Positions 16,376-25,011 of a stretch of 64,000 nt of DNA are shown here, in pieces. The translations under genes and the position numbers were made by a program. This stretch comes from Bacillus sp. AFS015802. Its GTDB lineage: Bacteria; Bacillota; Bacilli; Bacillales; Bacillaceae_B. Where the stretch lies: contig NZ_NTUP01000014.1 in the NCBI RefSeq assembly GCF_002561455.1, forward strand, positions 151,578-215,577. Direction: 5' to 3'. Positions within the stretch are counted from its first letter, which is position 1; every line of letters begins with the position of its first letter. The notes beneath the pieces are model-generated. The model was not told where the DNA came from. It saw only the letters and a list, made by a program, of their open reading frames with translations, and made no database searches.

Positions 16376-17404
16376 ATGAAAGAAGAGAATTACCAGAAGG
16401 AGATCGCACGTTGGAAAGGTTTCTTCGGCACCTTGCAAAATGTAAGTGAATGGGAGCCGAACTTTACAAGAGAAGAAATCTGGAATCAATACAATAGTAC
16501 ACTGTGGTACTATCACTCTGAAAATGAAAATGGTCACATCCCCGTATTTTTCCTCTATTCACATATCAATAAACCATCGATACTCGATCTGACAAAGGAA
16601 CATAGTCTGATAGGGAAATTCCTTCAGGAGGGATACGATGTGTACCTTCTTGAATATGGCGAACCTGAATTGGATGAGAAAGGAATCGGATTGGCGGAAT
16701 ATGTCTTTGGATATGTCGACCCATGCATTCACCGTGCCCTTCAGCATAGCGGAAAAGACCAGCTGTCTCTTGCCGGTTTTTGTTTAGGAGGGACCTTGGC
16801 GGTGATTTATGCAGCCTTAAAACCCGCTCTCATCCGAAACCTGTTGCTGTTTGTCACCCCCGTTGATTTTAATCAGGTCCCGGACTTTCACAATTGGGTG
16901 GCAGCGTTGAAGAAAGATGAGTGGGATATAACAGGGATCATCGAACAAATCGGGATCATCCCGGCAGCCTTCATCCGTTACGGGATGAGGAGTTTGACCT
17001 CTCCTGTATACTTCTCTCCCTACTTGTCCCTGTTAAATAGAGCACATGATCAAGATTATGCCCATTATTGGCTTCGTTTCAATCAGTGGACAAATGACCA
17101 TATTTCCCTCACAGGGGCGATGGCCAGGGATATCCTCACTTATTTGATAAAAGACAATGTTCTGATGAAGGGGGCATTCACCCTCTCCGGGGAAATCGTT
17201 GATTTAAAGAATATTCATTCGAACCTTTACCTCATAACCTCGCAATATGATCATTTAGTCCCTCCCTCCATCAGCACGCCCCTATTGGATCTTGTCTCGA
17301 GTGAAAATAAACATAATTCAGAGATAAAGGGTGGACATGCCAGTCTCATTAAATACGGGATATCAACGGAATTAAAAGAGTGGTTACACGTTCACTCTAA
17401 ATAA
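16376..17404 (+). CDS. Short PHA-synthase-like (PhaC) alpha/beta hydrolase
   Basis: A 342-aa alpha/beta hydrolase with the polyhydroxyalkanoate synthase type nucleophile box GFCLGG, where Cys136 replaces the usual Ser. Asp292 lies in SQYDHLVPP and His321 in GGHASL. This Cys-Asp-His set with a length under 370 aa matches class III/IV PhaC catalytic subunits. ATG 16376 has GGAGGT nine bases upstream; ATG 16361 in the same frame overlaps that site. The N-terminus is unusual compared with well-known PhaC proteins, so polymerase activity is inferred only. Neighbours are an SDR (possible acetoacetyl-CoA reductase) and small ORFs. No recognisable phaR or phaP is seen nearby. Confidence 0.78.
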   Translation: MKEENYQKEIARWKGFFGTLQNVSEWEPNFTREEIWNQYNSTLWYYHSENENGHIPVFFLYSHINKPSILDLTKEHSLIGKFLQEGYDVYLLEYGEPELDEKGIGLAEYVFGYVDPCIHRALQHSGKDQLSLAGFCLGGTLAVIYAALKPALIRNLLLFVTPVDFNQVPDFHNWVAALKKDEWDITGIIEQIGIIPAAFIRYGMRSLTSPVYFSPYLSLLNRAHDQDYAHYWLRFNQWTNDHISLTGAMARDILTYLIKDNVLMKGAFTLSGEIVDLKNIHSNLYLITSQYDHLVPPSISTPLLDLVSSENKHNSEIKGGHASLIKYGISTELKEWLHVHSK

Positions 17405-17421
17405 AAGGAGGGGCACAAATA

Positions 17422-17511
17422 ATGCGGAATTGGGAAATAGACATCACTTTCGAATATTTAGGTTTTGCCTTTTTTGTTTTTAAAGATTTTATCAAATCCT
17501 ATTTTTATTAA
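17422..17511 (+). CDS. Possible 29-aa small protein
   Basis: ATG 17422 lies eleven bases after AAAAGGAGGGG and 17 bases after the PhaC-like stop, just before the operon terminator. The 29-codon ORF encodes a mostly hydrophobic, Phe-rich peptide (seven Phe) with charged N-terminal residues. The strong site, in the same style as the 60-aa gene upstream, argues for translation. No family is recognised, and coding at this length is uncertain. Confidence 0.45.
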   Translation: MRNWEIDITFEYLGFAFFVFKDFIKSYFY

Positions 17512-17517
17512 GAAAGG

Positions 17518-17556
17518 GAGACGGCTGGAATGATATTTCCAGCGTCTCTTTTTTTG
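17518..17556 (+). terminator. Intrinsic terminator of the SDR-PhaC-like operon
   Basis: The stem GAGACG-CTGGAA/TTCCAG-CGTCTC has one bulged G (17518-17530 with 17537-17548), followed by TTTTTTT. Confidence 0.92.
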
Positions 17557-17734
17557 CATATGTTGATCCCTTTCCCATCCAATCGACATCATTTCCCGGG
17601 AAAATATGTGGAATGCTGTCGGAAATGAAATCGAATCGTAAAACAATCGAATAAAATTGCAATAGGTTTTAGTAGACTCTTTTGATAAAATAGTAGATAA
17701 TGCAAATTTTCTTACAAAAGGTGGTGACGGATCA

Positions 17735-18931
17735 TTGGTTGAGCTTTGGTTGTTGGAGGTTTTAAAAGGATTTGGGAAATTATTTCTGCATCCTGTTTTA
17801 TATGTGTCGGTGTTTTTCGCTATTATGACCGGCTATTATCGCGTGAAGAGAGAACGAAGGGATTTCAATACGAGATTGCTGGATGGATATCATGATATGC
17901 GGGTATTGTTTTCTTACGGAATCGTACTCGGATTGCTGTTTTCTGTCGTGACGGTCGGGGCTGGGGTTGTCATTCCTTTTGCCGGGATCATTCTCATCGG
18001 GGCGGTGTCGATCCTGTTTGCGATGACGGGTCGTTTTCAGCTTATGTCGGCCACCATGACGGCAGGTTTTTCCTACTTTATCCTGGTTATGGTGGATTAT
18101 TTTCAGTGGGAAATCCCCTATGTGAATACATACGTGGAAAACTTGAACTTGGGGCTGTTGAGTTCCATCACCGTGCTCCTTGGTGTGTTGACGATGATTG
18201 AAGGAATCCTCATCCGATTAAACGGCTGGAAGCATACTTCACCCCGTTTACTTAAAAGTTCCCGTGGTCTGAAGGTAGGGGCCCATCTCGGGAAAAAATT
18301 GTGGCTTGTCCCCATGTTCGTACTGGTACCCACTGGAACACTGACTCTTCCCTTTGAATGGTGGCCGGTGTTTACGTTGGGAACGGAAACGTATTCGTTA
18401 CTGTGCGTCCCGTTTCTTCTCGGGTTTCAGCAGCTGGTGAAGAGTACGCTTCCTGAAGTGGCAATCAAGCATACGGGTTCCCGTGTTTTTTGGCTGGGTG
18501 CATTCGTATTGACCTTAGCCGTAACGGGTTTCTGGGCTCCCATGTTTTCGATTGGGGCGGGGGTTGTCGCCATCCTTGGCCGGGCATGGATTGCTTACCG
18601 CTACCGGAGTACGGAGGATTCGAAGCCATACTTCTTTAAACGGCAGCCGAAGGGAGTCATGATCCTCGGTATCCTGCCTGGCTCTCCTGCAAAGAAGCTG
18701 ACGCTTAAAGTCGGTGAAATCGTCCTGAAGGTGAACGGAGTCGACGTGAATACGGAACGGGCTTTCTATGAAGCGCTTCAAAAGAACGGGGCATATTGTA
18801 AGCTCGAGGTACAGGGAACGAACGGTGAAAACCGCTTTACTCAGGGTGCCCTGTATGAAGGGGATCACCATGAACTGGGCATCATTTTTGCCGATGAGTC
18901 TTCAGGATGGGAGCATCATCAGGTTTCTTAA
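17735..18931 (+). CDS. minJ: Cell division topological determinant MinJ
   Basis: A polytopic membrane protein of 398 aa. In Bacillus it links DivIVA to MinD at poles and septa. About seven to eight membrane segments lie between residues 15 and 290, and a C-terminal PDZ-like domain spans about 300-390 (GILPGSPAKKL with the ligand loop). The cytoplasmic motif YRVKRERRDF near residue 35 is typical of MinJ. The start is TTG 17735 with AAGGTGGTGA upstream. It is monocistronic, ending at a terminator shared with the convergent symporter gene. Confidence 0.9.
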   Translation: MVELWLLEVLKGFGKLFLHPVLYVSVFFAIMTGYYRVKRERRDFNTRLLDGYHDMRVLFSYGIVLGLLFSVVTVGAGVVIPFAGIILIGAVSILFAMTGRFQLMSATMTAGFSYFILVMVDYFQWEIPYVNTYVENLNLGLLSSITVLLGVLTMIEGILIRLNGWKHTSPRLLKSSRGLKVGAHLGKKLWLVPMFVLVPTGTLTLPFEWWPVFTLGTETYSLLCVPFLLGFQQLVKSTLPEVAIKHTGSRVFWLGAFVLTLAVTGFWAPMFSIGAGVVAILGRAWIAYRYRSTEDSKPYFFKRQPKGVMILGILPGSPAKKLTLKVGEIVLKVNGVDVNTERAFYEALQKNGAYCKLEVQGTNGENRFTQGALYEGDHHELGIIFADESSGWEHHQVS

Positions 18932-18939
18932 TAGAAATA

Positions 18940-18969
18940 AAAAAGGATAGCCGCGGCTATCCTTTTTTA
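18940..18969. terminator. Bidirectional terminator between minJ and the symporter gene
   Basis: A palindrome around GGATAGCCGCGGCTATCC, with A-run on one side and T-run on the other, serves both strands. Confidence 0.92.
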
Positions 18970-18975
18970 TGTGAT

Positions 18976-20211
18976 TCATGAAAGGGAAGGGGCTTTTTCG
19001 CCATCCTTCTCCGTCTTATCAATAATCGACGTACCAACCAAATCCCCCGTCACATTCAGGGCCGTACAACCCATTCCGACAAGGGCATCAATCGCTGTCA
19101 GGAGTGCAACGGTTTCCATCGGCAGGCCAAGCTGGGCGAATACCGTGGCGATCATGATGATTCCTGCCCCAGGGACACCTGCTGTTCCGATCGAAGCAAG
19201 TGTTCCTACGAGTACCACGACGAGCATATCGGTCAGGCTTAATGGGTTGCCGACCACATTGGCAGCAAACACTGCCGAGACGGCGATTCGAATGGCGGCA
19301 CCATCCATGTTGATGGTGGCCCCGAGTGGTAAGCTGAAGCCGTATAAACTTTTAGGCAGGCCGAGATTTTTGGCCGCATTCAGTGTCAAAGGCAGGGTTC
19401 CCGAGCTGCTTTGAGTCACAAAGGCTGTAACCATCGGTGTACGCGCCTGGGAAAAGAACTTTCTCGGGCTGATTTTAAAACCAACCAGAGCGACGATATA
19501 AATGGCAATTTGGACAAACAAGGCTATATAAAGAACGAGAATCATATTCCCTAAAGATAGTAATGTGTCCAGTCCTTGGTTCCCGACTGTATTTGCCATG
19601 ATGGCAAAGATGCCGATGGGAACGTATTGAAGGATCACCTTCATGATCGCCATGGTCGCTTCGTTCAAACCATTCACGACTTTGTATACATGCTCACCGA
19701 GTTCGTGATATTCAGTGGAAGAACGTAAATAGGAAATCGCGATTCCAAACACGATAGCGGTAAAGATGATCCCCAAAAGGTTCATGTCTGTGAATGCCGT
19801 GACGATGTTATCCGGAATGATATTCAGGAGTACACTTGTGACACCGGGATTTTCCGGTACCTTGAATGTCTCCGCAGTATCGAGGGTCATGCCTGTTCCC
19901 GGTTTGAAGATAGTTGCAACGGCAATCCCGACAATGATGGCTAAAGCAGATGAAAATAGATAGTATAAGAACGTTTTTCCACCCATGCGGCCGAGCTTGC
20001 TTACGTTCGTCTGGTTCACTCCGACCATCAGTGTAAACAAGATAAGGGGGATGATCAGGAACTTAAGCAAGCGAATCAGGATATCGCCAAGGGGTGAAAG
20101 GACGGATGCATCCTTTCCGAATATAAGCCCGACGGCGATCCCCAGTACGAGAGCCACGGTTATTTTCAGGATAAGAGATGTATTGAGATACCCTCTCCAG
20201 AGAGATTTCAT
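18976..20211 (-). CDS. Dicarboxylate/amino acid:cation symporter (DAACS/SLC1 family)
   Basis: A 411-aa secondary transporter for glutamate, aspartate or C4-dicarboxylates with Na+ or H+. It has eight membrane helices plus two re-entrant hairpins. The first hairpin carries the serine-rich QSSSGTLP (about residue 275) and helix 7 carries NMDGAA. The second hairpin is near GTAGVPGAG, and helix 8 carries NVTGD. Start ATG at 20211 has AAGGAGGCG upstream; the extension to 20268 has no site. Substrate choice among Glu, Asp and succinate cannot be read here. Confidence 0.9.
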   Translation of the reverse strand: MKSLWRGYLNTSLILKITVALVLGIAVGLIFGKDASVLSPLGDILIRLLKFLIIPLILFTLMVGVNQTNVSKLGRMGGKTFLYYLFSSALAIIVGIAVATIFKPGTGMTLDTAETFKVPENPGVTSVLLNIIPDNIVTAFTDMNLLGIIFTAIVFGIAISYLRSSTEYHELGEHVYKVVNGLNEATMAIMKVILQYVPIGIFAIMANTVGNQGLDTLLSLGNMILVLYIALFVQIAIYIVALVGFKISPRKFFSQARTPMVTAFVTQSSSGTLPLTLNAAKNLGLPKSLYGFSLPLGATINMDGAAIRIAVSAVFAANVVGNPLSLTDMLVVVLVGTLASIGTAGVPGAGIIMIATVFAQLGLPMETVALLTAIDALVGMGCTALNVTGDLVGTSIIDKTEKDGEKAPSLS

Positions 20212-20365
20212 GTGTTGACGCCTCCTTCTTGTTATAGTAGATTTCCCCAAAAGTCTAAAACATAACATCTATATAAATCTGATGGGTTTAGTGAGGATTC
20301 ATTTTCATAAGATACAATAGATGAAAGGAAGTGTCAAAATCCATGCCCACTAACAATAAGGACCC

Positions 20366-20401
20366 ATTAAAAAAGGAGCTGCCAAGTCGGCAGCTCCTTC
20401 T
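20366..20401 (-). terminator. Intrinsic terminator of the DUF1206 gene
   Basis: A perfect 11-bp stem AAGGAGCTGCC/GGCAGCTCCTT (20373-20399). On the minus strand it is followed by TTTTTT. Confidence 0.92.
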
Positions 20402-20406
20402 CCATC

Positions 20407-21270
20407 TTAATAAATCGTCAAATGGCGATTCTTTCCTTTTAGTATTTGGAAGACACCATATAAAAATAATCCGGCTGCGACGAATCCGAGCAGCCATTGA
20501 CCGAACGGCTGCTGGGCAAGTTTCGATAATGCCCCGTCGAGCCCCTGTGTTTTGTCGGGGTCTGCGGTGATGGCTGTCTGGATAAAGAAATACCCGATGA
20601 GTAAAAAGACGATTCCACGTGAATACAGTCCGAGTTTCCCCGTCTTTCTTCCAAGTTCCCATTCCTTTTCCGTCATTTCATGGCGTTTGAATTTGTCGGT
20701 ATATTTTTCCGTATAAGCTTTATGAATTTCATAGAGTGCAAAACCTATGATGACAAGTCCGACAATCCCGACGATCCATTGACCGAACGGCTGTGCAAGC
20801 AGTTTGGCTGACAGGGTCTGTTTGGAACCTGAACCTGACCCCGAGCTTTTGGCGTGCATGGCGATGGCGATGGCATTATACGTCAAGGAACCGTAGGCGA
20901 TCCCGCTGATCAGGTTCGCCAGTCTCCTGAACATGGACTTCCCGCCGTTTTTCACGTGCTCCGGATCCTTGATCACTTGAATGATCCGCCAAAGGACGAT
21001 CCCGATCAAGCCCACACCCAGGATCCAAAGAAGGACTTCACCGAACGGTTTGCTTGCCACGGCTGAAAAAGCACCACTCGAGTCGGATGTGCTTCCCCCT
21101 ATGCCGAGTGCAGCCATCACGGATAGTGCCCCGATGAGCATATATACGATACCCCTTGAGATGTAGCCAATCCGTGCAAATCCTTTAATCCAAGGCTTTA
21201 TGTCATTAGATGAAGAGGATGAATTCTCCCTGCCCCCCCTTGAGGCGGTAATGGATGATGCTTCTGCCAT
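20407..21270 (-). CDS. DUF1206 family membrane protein
   Basis: A 287-aa integral membrane protein made of three repeats of about 75-85 residues, each with two membrane helices. Each repeat carries the family signature ARIGY-SRGIVYMLIG, later Y-SRGIVFLLIGY, and QPFGQW(L/I)LG. The N-terminal 30 residues are Ser-rich. ATG 21270 is preceded by AAAGGAAG. The family's function is unknown. It is monocistronic and transcribed away from the ktrAB riboswitch, sharing the intergenic region 21271-21736. Confidence 0.88.
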   Translation of the reverse strand: MAEASSITASRGGRENSSSSSNDIKPWIKGFARIGYISRGIVYMLIGALSVMAALGIGGSTSDSSGAFSAVASKPFGEVLLWILGVGLIGIVLWRIIQVIKDPEHVKNGGKSMFRRLANLISGIAYGSLTYNAIAIAMHAKSSGSGSGSKQTLSAKLLAQPFGQWIVGIVGLVIIGFALYEIHKAYTEKYTDKFKRHEMTEKEWELGRKTGKLGLYSRGIVFLLIGYFFIQTAITADPDKTQGLDGALSKLAQQPFGQWLLGFVAAGLFLYGVFQILKGKNRHLTIY

Positions 21271-21424
21271 AAACGTTTCTTCCTTTCTGATTCGATTTTC
21301 GTAAGACTTATGTATGCTATTCCCTTGCTCGTGAAAAAACAAACCTATTTAACGAACAGTAAATATTGGATGGATGCAAACCATTTTGTCTTTTTTTCTT
21401 TAAGAATTTTTTACAAATAACCTA

Positions 21425-21453
21425 TTTACAACCCATCTCGAGAGGAGTAATAT
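21425..21453 (+). promoter_or_regulatory. Probable promoter of the ktrAB transcript
   Basis: TTTACA (21425-21430), a 17-bp spacer and TAATAT (21448-21453), just before the c-di-AMP aptamer. Confidence 0.6.
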
Positions 21454-21469
21454 ATCTATCATCAAATGA

Positions 21470-21593
21470 ATATTCTTTATCGCTTAATTCGTTTCTTTGA
21501 AGCGGGGGACCCATGTTTAAGGGGTGAATCCTTTCTCCGGAAAGGTAGGGCTACTTCCATGACCCGAATCCGTCAGCTAACCCCGTAAGCGTA
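21470..21593 (+). promoter_or_regulatory. c-di-AMP riboswitch (ydaO/yuaA)
   Basis: The conserved ydaO blocks are present in order: CGCTTAAT (21481), GAAGCGGGGGACCCA (21500-21514), GGGGTGAATCC (21521-21531), CCGGAAAGGTAGGG, GACCCGAATCCGTCAGCTAAC (from 21561) and the closing GTAAGCG (21585-21591). A terminator at 21632-21662 follows. In B. subtilis the same motif precedes ktrA (yuaA), where c-di-AMP turns K+ uptake off. Confidence 0.96.
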
Positions 21594-21631
21594 GTGGGAG
21601 AGGATGATACTTGTGATCTGTTATGGAGAAT

Positions 21632-21662
21632 GACCACAGGCTTGGTTCCTGCTGGTCTTTTT
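21632..21662 (+). terminator. c-di-AMP riboswitch expression-platform terminator
   Basis: The stem GACCA-AGG/CCT-TGGTC with small bulges (21632-21640 with 21648-21657) is followed by TTTTT. Confidence 0.8.
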
Positions 21663-21736
21663 GCGTTGTTTGGGATTAAAGTCATGAACAGGCAACAGTT
21701 GGTTAAGCTATAAAAAAGGTTTTGGAGGATTTCATC

Positions 21737-22393
21737 ATGAAAAAGCAGTTTGCCGTTATAGGATTAGGTAGATTTGGAGGGAATTTGGTCCGGGAATTAG
21801 CGGATCTGGATGTCGAAGTGCTGGCCATTGACATCCATCACGATGTGGTACAAGAATTTATCGATATTGCGACCCATGCTGTGCAGGCGAATGCCATGGA
21901 TGAATCGGTCTTGAAATCACTCGGTCTTAGAAACTTCGATCACGTCATTGTATCCTTTGGGGATAATATAGAAGCAAGTATTCTTACGACGCTGCTCCTC
22001 AAGGAATTGGGGGTCAAGGAAGTGTGGGTGAAAGCGTCCAATTCCTATCATCAGAAGGTGCTGGACCGGATCGGGGCGGATAAGGTCATTCACCCTGAAC
22101 GTGACATGGCAAGACGGATCGCCCATCATATCACGTCGGAGAAAATCATCGATTATATCGAGCTCTCAAAAGAACACAGCATTGTAGAGGTTTACGCCTC
22201 TAAGAAAGTAGCCAATAAAACGTTGAATGATCTGGACGTCCGGGCAAAGTTCGGCTGTAATATCATCGCCATCCATCGCGGGGAGGAAGTCATTGTGTCC
22301 CCTTCTGCCGAGGAAGTGGTTGAAATAGAGGATCTTCTCATCGTCATCGGACATAATCGGGATATTAACCGTTTTGAAAAAGAAGGTGTATAA
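21737..22393 (+). CDS. ktrA: K+ uptake regulatory subunit KtrA (RCK)
   Basis: The cytoplasmic gating ring of the KtrAB K+ transporter, 218 aa. The RCK_N domain begins with GLGRFGGN (about residues 9-16) and carries the acidic AIDIHHD for nucleotide ribose binding near 32-38. The RCK_C domain, which binds c-di-AMP in homologs, occupies about 135-218. ATG 21737 follows GGAGGAT. It lies two bases before ktrB, an operon. Expression is governed by the upstream c-di-AMP riboswitch, so c-di-AMP probably controls both synthesis and activity. Confidence 0.95.
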   Translation: MKKQFAVIGLGRFGGNLVRELADLDVEVLAIDIHHDVVQEFIDIATHAVQANAMDESVLKSLGLRNFDHVIVSFGDNIEASILTTLLLKELGVKEVWVKASNSYHQKVLDRIGADKVIHPERDMARRIAHHITSEKIIDYIELSKEHSIVEVYASKKVANKTLNDLDVRAKFGCNIIAIHRGEEVIVSPSAEEVVEIEDLLIVIGHNRDINRFEKEGV

Positions 22394-22395
22394 AC

Positions 22396-23718
22396 ATGAA
22401 ACAAAAGGTCATCCGGTTAAGTCCGCCGCAGCTTCTTGTTGTGACCTTTCTATTTTTTATCATATTGGGGATGGGGCTTTTAAAGCTTCCGTTCGCCACC
22501 ACTGAACCTATCTCCTGGCTCGATGCCCTGTTCACGACCACATCGGCCATGACCGTGACGGGTCTGGCCGTCGTGGATACGGGGAGCGCCTATACGCTCT
22601 TTGGTGAAATCGTCGTCATGAGCCTGATCCAGATCGGGGGGCTTGGCATCATGTCCTTTGCGGTCCTGATCTTCATGATGCTCGGGAAGAAAATCGGGTT
22701 CAAGGAACGGCTGCTCCTGCAGCAGGCCCTGAATCAAACTTCGGTGGGCGGGGTCATCAAGCTTGTGAAATATTTATTTATCTTTTCCTTTATAGTGGAG
22801 GGTTTCGCTGTCCTTTTATTGGCGGCGGAATGGGTACCGGAATACGGGTGGAGACGTGGCTTATATGTCAGTCTGTTTCATTCGATTTCCGCGTTTAATA
22901 ATGCCGGATTTTCCCTCTGGTCCGACAGCCTGATGGGGTACGTGGGAAGTCCGATCGTCAATTTGACCATATCGGCCCTCTTTATTCTGGGCGGGATCGG
23001 CTTCACGGTCCTGGTGGATCTGTGGAAGTCGAAAACAATTCGCAGATTGTCCCTTCATACGAAGATCATGGTGCTTGGAACCTTCTTGATCAACGTCATC
23101 GCCTTTATGATGATTTTCGTATTGGAGTATAACAATCCCAATACCCTGGCTCAGCTTCCGCTTCCCGATAAGATTTTCGCTTCTTACTTTCAAGCGGTCA
23201 CTCCCCGCACGGCAGGATTTAACACGCTCGATTTTGGAAGCATGGAGCGTTCAACGCTGCTGTTTACCATTTTACTGATGTTCATCGGGGCCGGTAGTGC
23301 TTCCACGGGTGGAGGCATCAAATTGACCACCTTTGTTGTCATCTCACTGAGTGTGTTTGCCTTTTTGAAAGAAAAGAGAGAGATTCGTATCTTCAGACGG
23401 ACCATTGATCAGACGTATATTTTTAAAGCGCTGGCGGTATCGATGATCAGTGTCCTCCTTGTGTTTACGGCTTTATTCTTATTGGAAATCACGGAGAAGG
23501 ATGCCTCTTTCCTTTCTTTATTATTTGAAGTGGTATCGGCCTTTGGGACGGTGGGGCTGTCCATGGGGATCACCGGGTCCCTTTCGGTGATCGGTAAATG
23601 GATCATCATCATCGTGATGTTCGTCGGGAAACTCGGACCTCTCACACTGGCCTTCTCCTTATCGCGTCCTGATAAAGAAAAGATCCGCTATCCGAAAGAA
23701 GACATTTTAACAGGTTGA
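22396..23718 (+). CDS. ktrB: K+ transporter membrane subunit KtrB
   Basis: A TrkH/KtrB family channel-like subunit of 440 aa with four repeated M1-P-M2 units. The selectivity-filter stretches are visible as TVTGLAV near 55, NNAGF near 170, RTAGFN near 275 and GTVGLSMG near 390. Each keeps the central Gly. The start follows KtrA with only two bases between stop and ATG. AGAAGGTG at the ktrA end supplies the ribosome binding site. It ends at a strong terminator. Confidence 0.95.
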   Translation: MKQKVIRLSPPQLLVVTFLFFIILGMGLLKLPFATTEPISWLDALFTTTSAMTVTGLAVVDTGSAYTLFGEIVVMSLIQIGGLGIMSFAVLIFMMLGKKIGFKERLLLQQALNQTSVGGVIKLVKYLFIFSFIVEGFAVLLLAAEWVPEYGWRRGLYVSLFHSISAFNNAGFSLWSDSLMGYVGSPIVNLTISALFILGGIGFTVLVDLWKSKTIRRLSLHTKIMVLGTFLINVIAFMMIFVLEYNNPNTLAQLPLPDKIFASYFQAVTPRTAGFNTLDFGSMERSTLLFTILLMFIGAGSASTGGGIKLTTFVVISLSVFAFLKEKREIRIFRRTIDQTYIFKALAVSMISVLLVFTALFLLEITEKDASFLSLLFEVVSAFGTVGLSMGITGSLSVIGKWIIIIVMFVGKLGPLTLAFSLSRPDKEKIRYPKEDILTG

Positions 23719-23726
23719 TACAGATG

Positions 23727-23779
23727 AAATCGGCTTTCCGGCTTTGCCTTTTACAGGCGGTGGGGAAGCCGATTTTTTT
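23727..23779 (+). terminator. Intrinsic terminator of ktrAB
   Basis: A long stem AAATCGGCTT.../...AAGCCGATTT (23727-23739 with 23762-23774) is followed by a T-run. Confidence 0.9.
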
Positions 23780-23862
23780 ATAAAACAAGCAAGAATCGAT
23801 CCTTAACCACGCATAAGGCTAAAAACGCCATTGTTAAGCGTTTTCATCATGGGTTTTTGATA

Positions 23863-23891
23863 TTGACGAAACCGGTGTGCGGGATTATACT
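23863..23891 (+). promoter_or_regulatory. Sigma-A promoter of serCA
   Basis: TTGACG (23863-23868), a 17-bp spacer and TATACT (23886-23891). It lies within the upstream part of the open frame before serC and so argues against a start at 23857. Confidence 0.7.
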
Positions 23892-23925
23892 GTTGAAAAA
23901 TTCTGAACTTTTGGTGGTGCTGTTG

Positions 23926-25011
23926 TTGAATCGTGTGTACAATTTTTCTGCTGGTCCTGCTGTTTTGCCCGAGGCTGTATTGAGGAAGGTTCAAGACGAG
24001 ATATTGAATTATGGGGAAACAGGCATGTCTGTGATGGAATTAAGTCATCGGTCTGCCCCTTTCGAAAATATAATGGTAGAAGCTCAAAGGTTATTGCGTG
24101 AACTGCTTAGGGTTCCCGAGGATTATCACGTAGTCTTCATGCAGGGTGGAGCTTCCCTGCAATTTTCCATGATTCCCTTCAATTTATTGGGGAGGGGTCA
24201 AGAAGCGGACTATATCCTGACAGGCAGCTGGTCAAAGAAGGCCATCAAAGAAGCGGAGAAGGTGGGAAAGGTACGGACCTTATCACCTCATGGAAAGTAT
24301 GAGATCCCTCTCTATACACCAGAAGATTTTTCCCGGGAAGCGAGCTATGTACATATCACATCCAATAATACGATCGAGGGAACCCGGTTCCATGAGTATC
24401 CGGATACTGGCGGCATTCCCCTCGTGGCAGACATGTCTTCCCACATCCTTTCCGAGAAAATAGATGTTTCTTCTTTCGGGCTCATCTATGCCGGTGCCCA
24501 GAAGAATTTGGGCCCATCCGGGGTTACGGTGGCGATCATCCATGACAGTCTGGTCGGGAAGGCATCCGAAAATTGCCCAACCATGCTTAATTACGAAACG
24601 TATGTGAAGCATGATTCCCTCTTTAATACGCCGCCGACCTTTTCCATCTATGTCTTGAAACTCGTTTTGGAATGGGTGAAGGAGAACGGAGGGGTGGAAG
24701 GGATGCAGGCCCGTAATGAGAGGAAAGCTGCACTTCTTTACCGTTGTATCGATGAATCATCCTTATTTGATAACCCCGTACCGAAGAAAAACCGTTCCCT
24801 GATGAACATCCCTTTTTCGACGGGGGACGAAGAACTGGATGCTCTCTTTCTGAAAGAAGCAAAAGCGCAAGGATTCGAATTTTTAAAAGGTCATCGTTCC
24901 GTCGGAGGAATGAGGGCGAGTATCTACAATGCCATGCCACATGAAGGAGTGGAATCGCTCGTCGATTTCATGAAAAAATTTGAAGCAGAGCAAGGAGGAC
25001 GAGGAGAATGA
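23926..25011 (+). CDS. serC: Phosphoserine aminotransferase
   Basis: It transfers the amino group of glutamate to 3-phosphohydroxypyruvate, the second step of serine synthesis (also used in pyridoxal phosphate synthesis in some bacteria). It has 361 aa. It begins with the family signature YNFSAGPAVLP. The PLP lysine lies in YAGAQKNLGPSGV near residue 195, and the C-terminal HRSVGGMRAS contacts phosphate. TTG 23926 is chosen because GGTGGT lies eight bases upstream and the length matches the family. The longer frame from 23857 runs through the promoter. It overlaps serA by four bases (ATGA). Confidence 0.93.
   Translation: MNRVYNFSAGPAVLPEAVLRKVQDEILNYGETGMSVMELSHRSAPFENIMVEAQRLLRELLRVPEDYHVVFMQGGASLQFSMIPFNLLGRGQEADYILTGSWSKKAIKEAEKVGKVRTLSPHGKYEIPLYTPEDFSREASYVHITSNNTIEGTRFHEYPDTGGIPLVADMSSHILSEKIDVSSFGLIYAGAQKNLGPSGVTVAIIHDSLVGKASENCPTMLNYETYVKHDSLFNTPPTFSIYVLKLVLEWVKENGGVEGMQARNERKAALLYRCIDESSLFDNPVPKKNRSLMNIPFSTGDEELDALFLKEAKAQGFEFLKGHRSVGGMRASIYNAMPHEGVESLVDFMKKFEAEQGGRGE

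Noticed and set aside
20288..20662. 124-codon minus-strand frame overlapping the DUF1206 gene end
   Set aside because: It is a shadow frame of the DUF1206 gene and runs through that gene's terminator.
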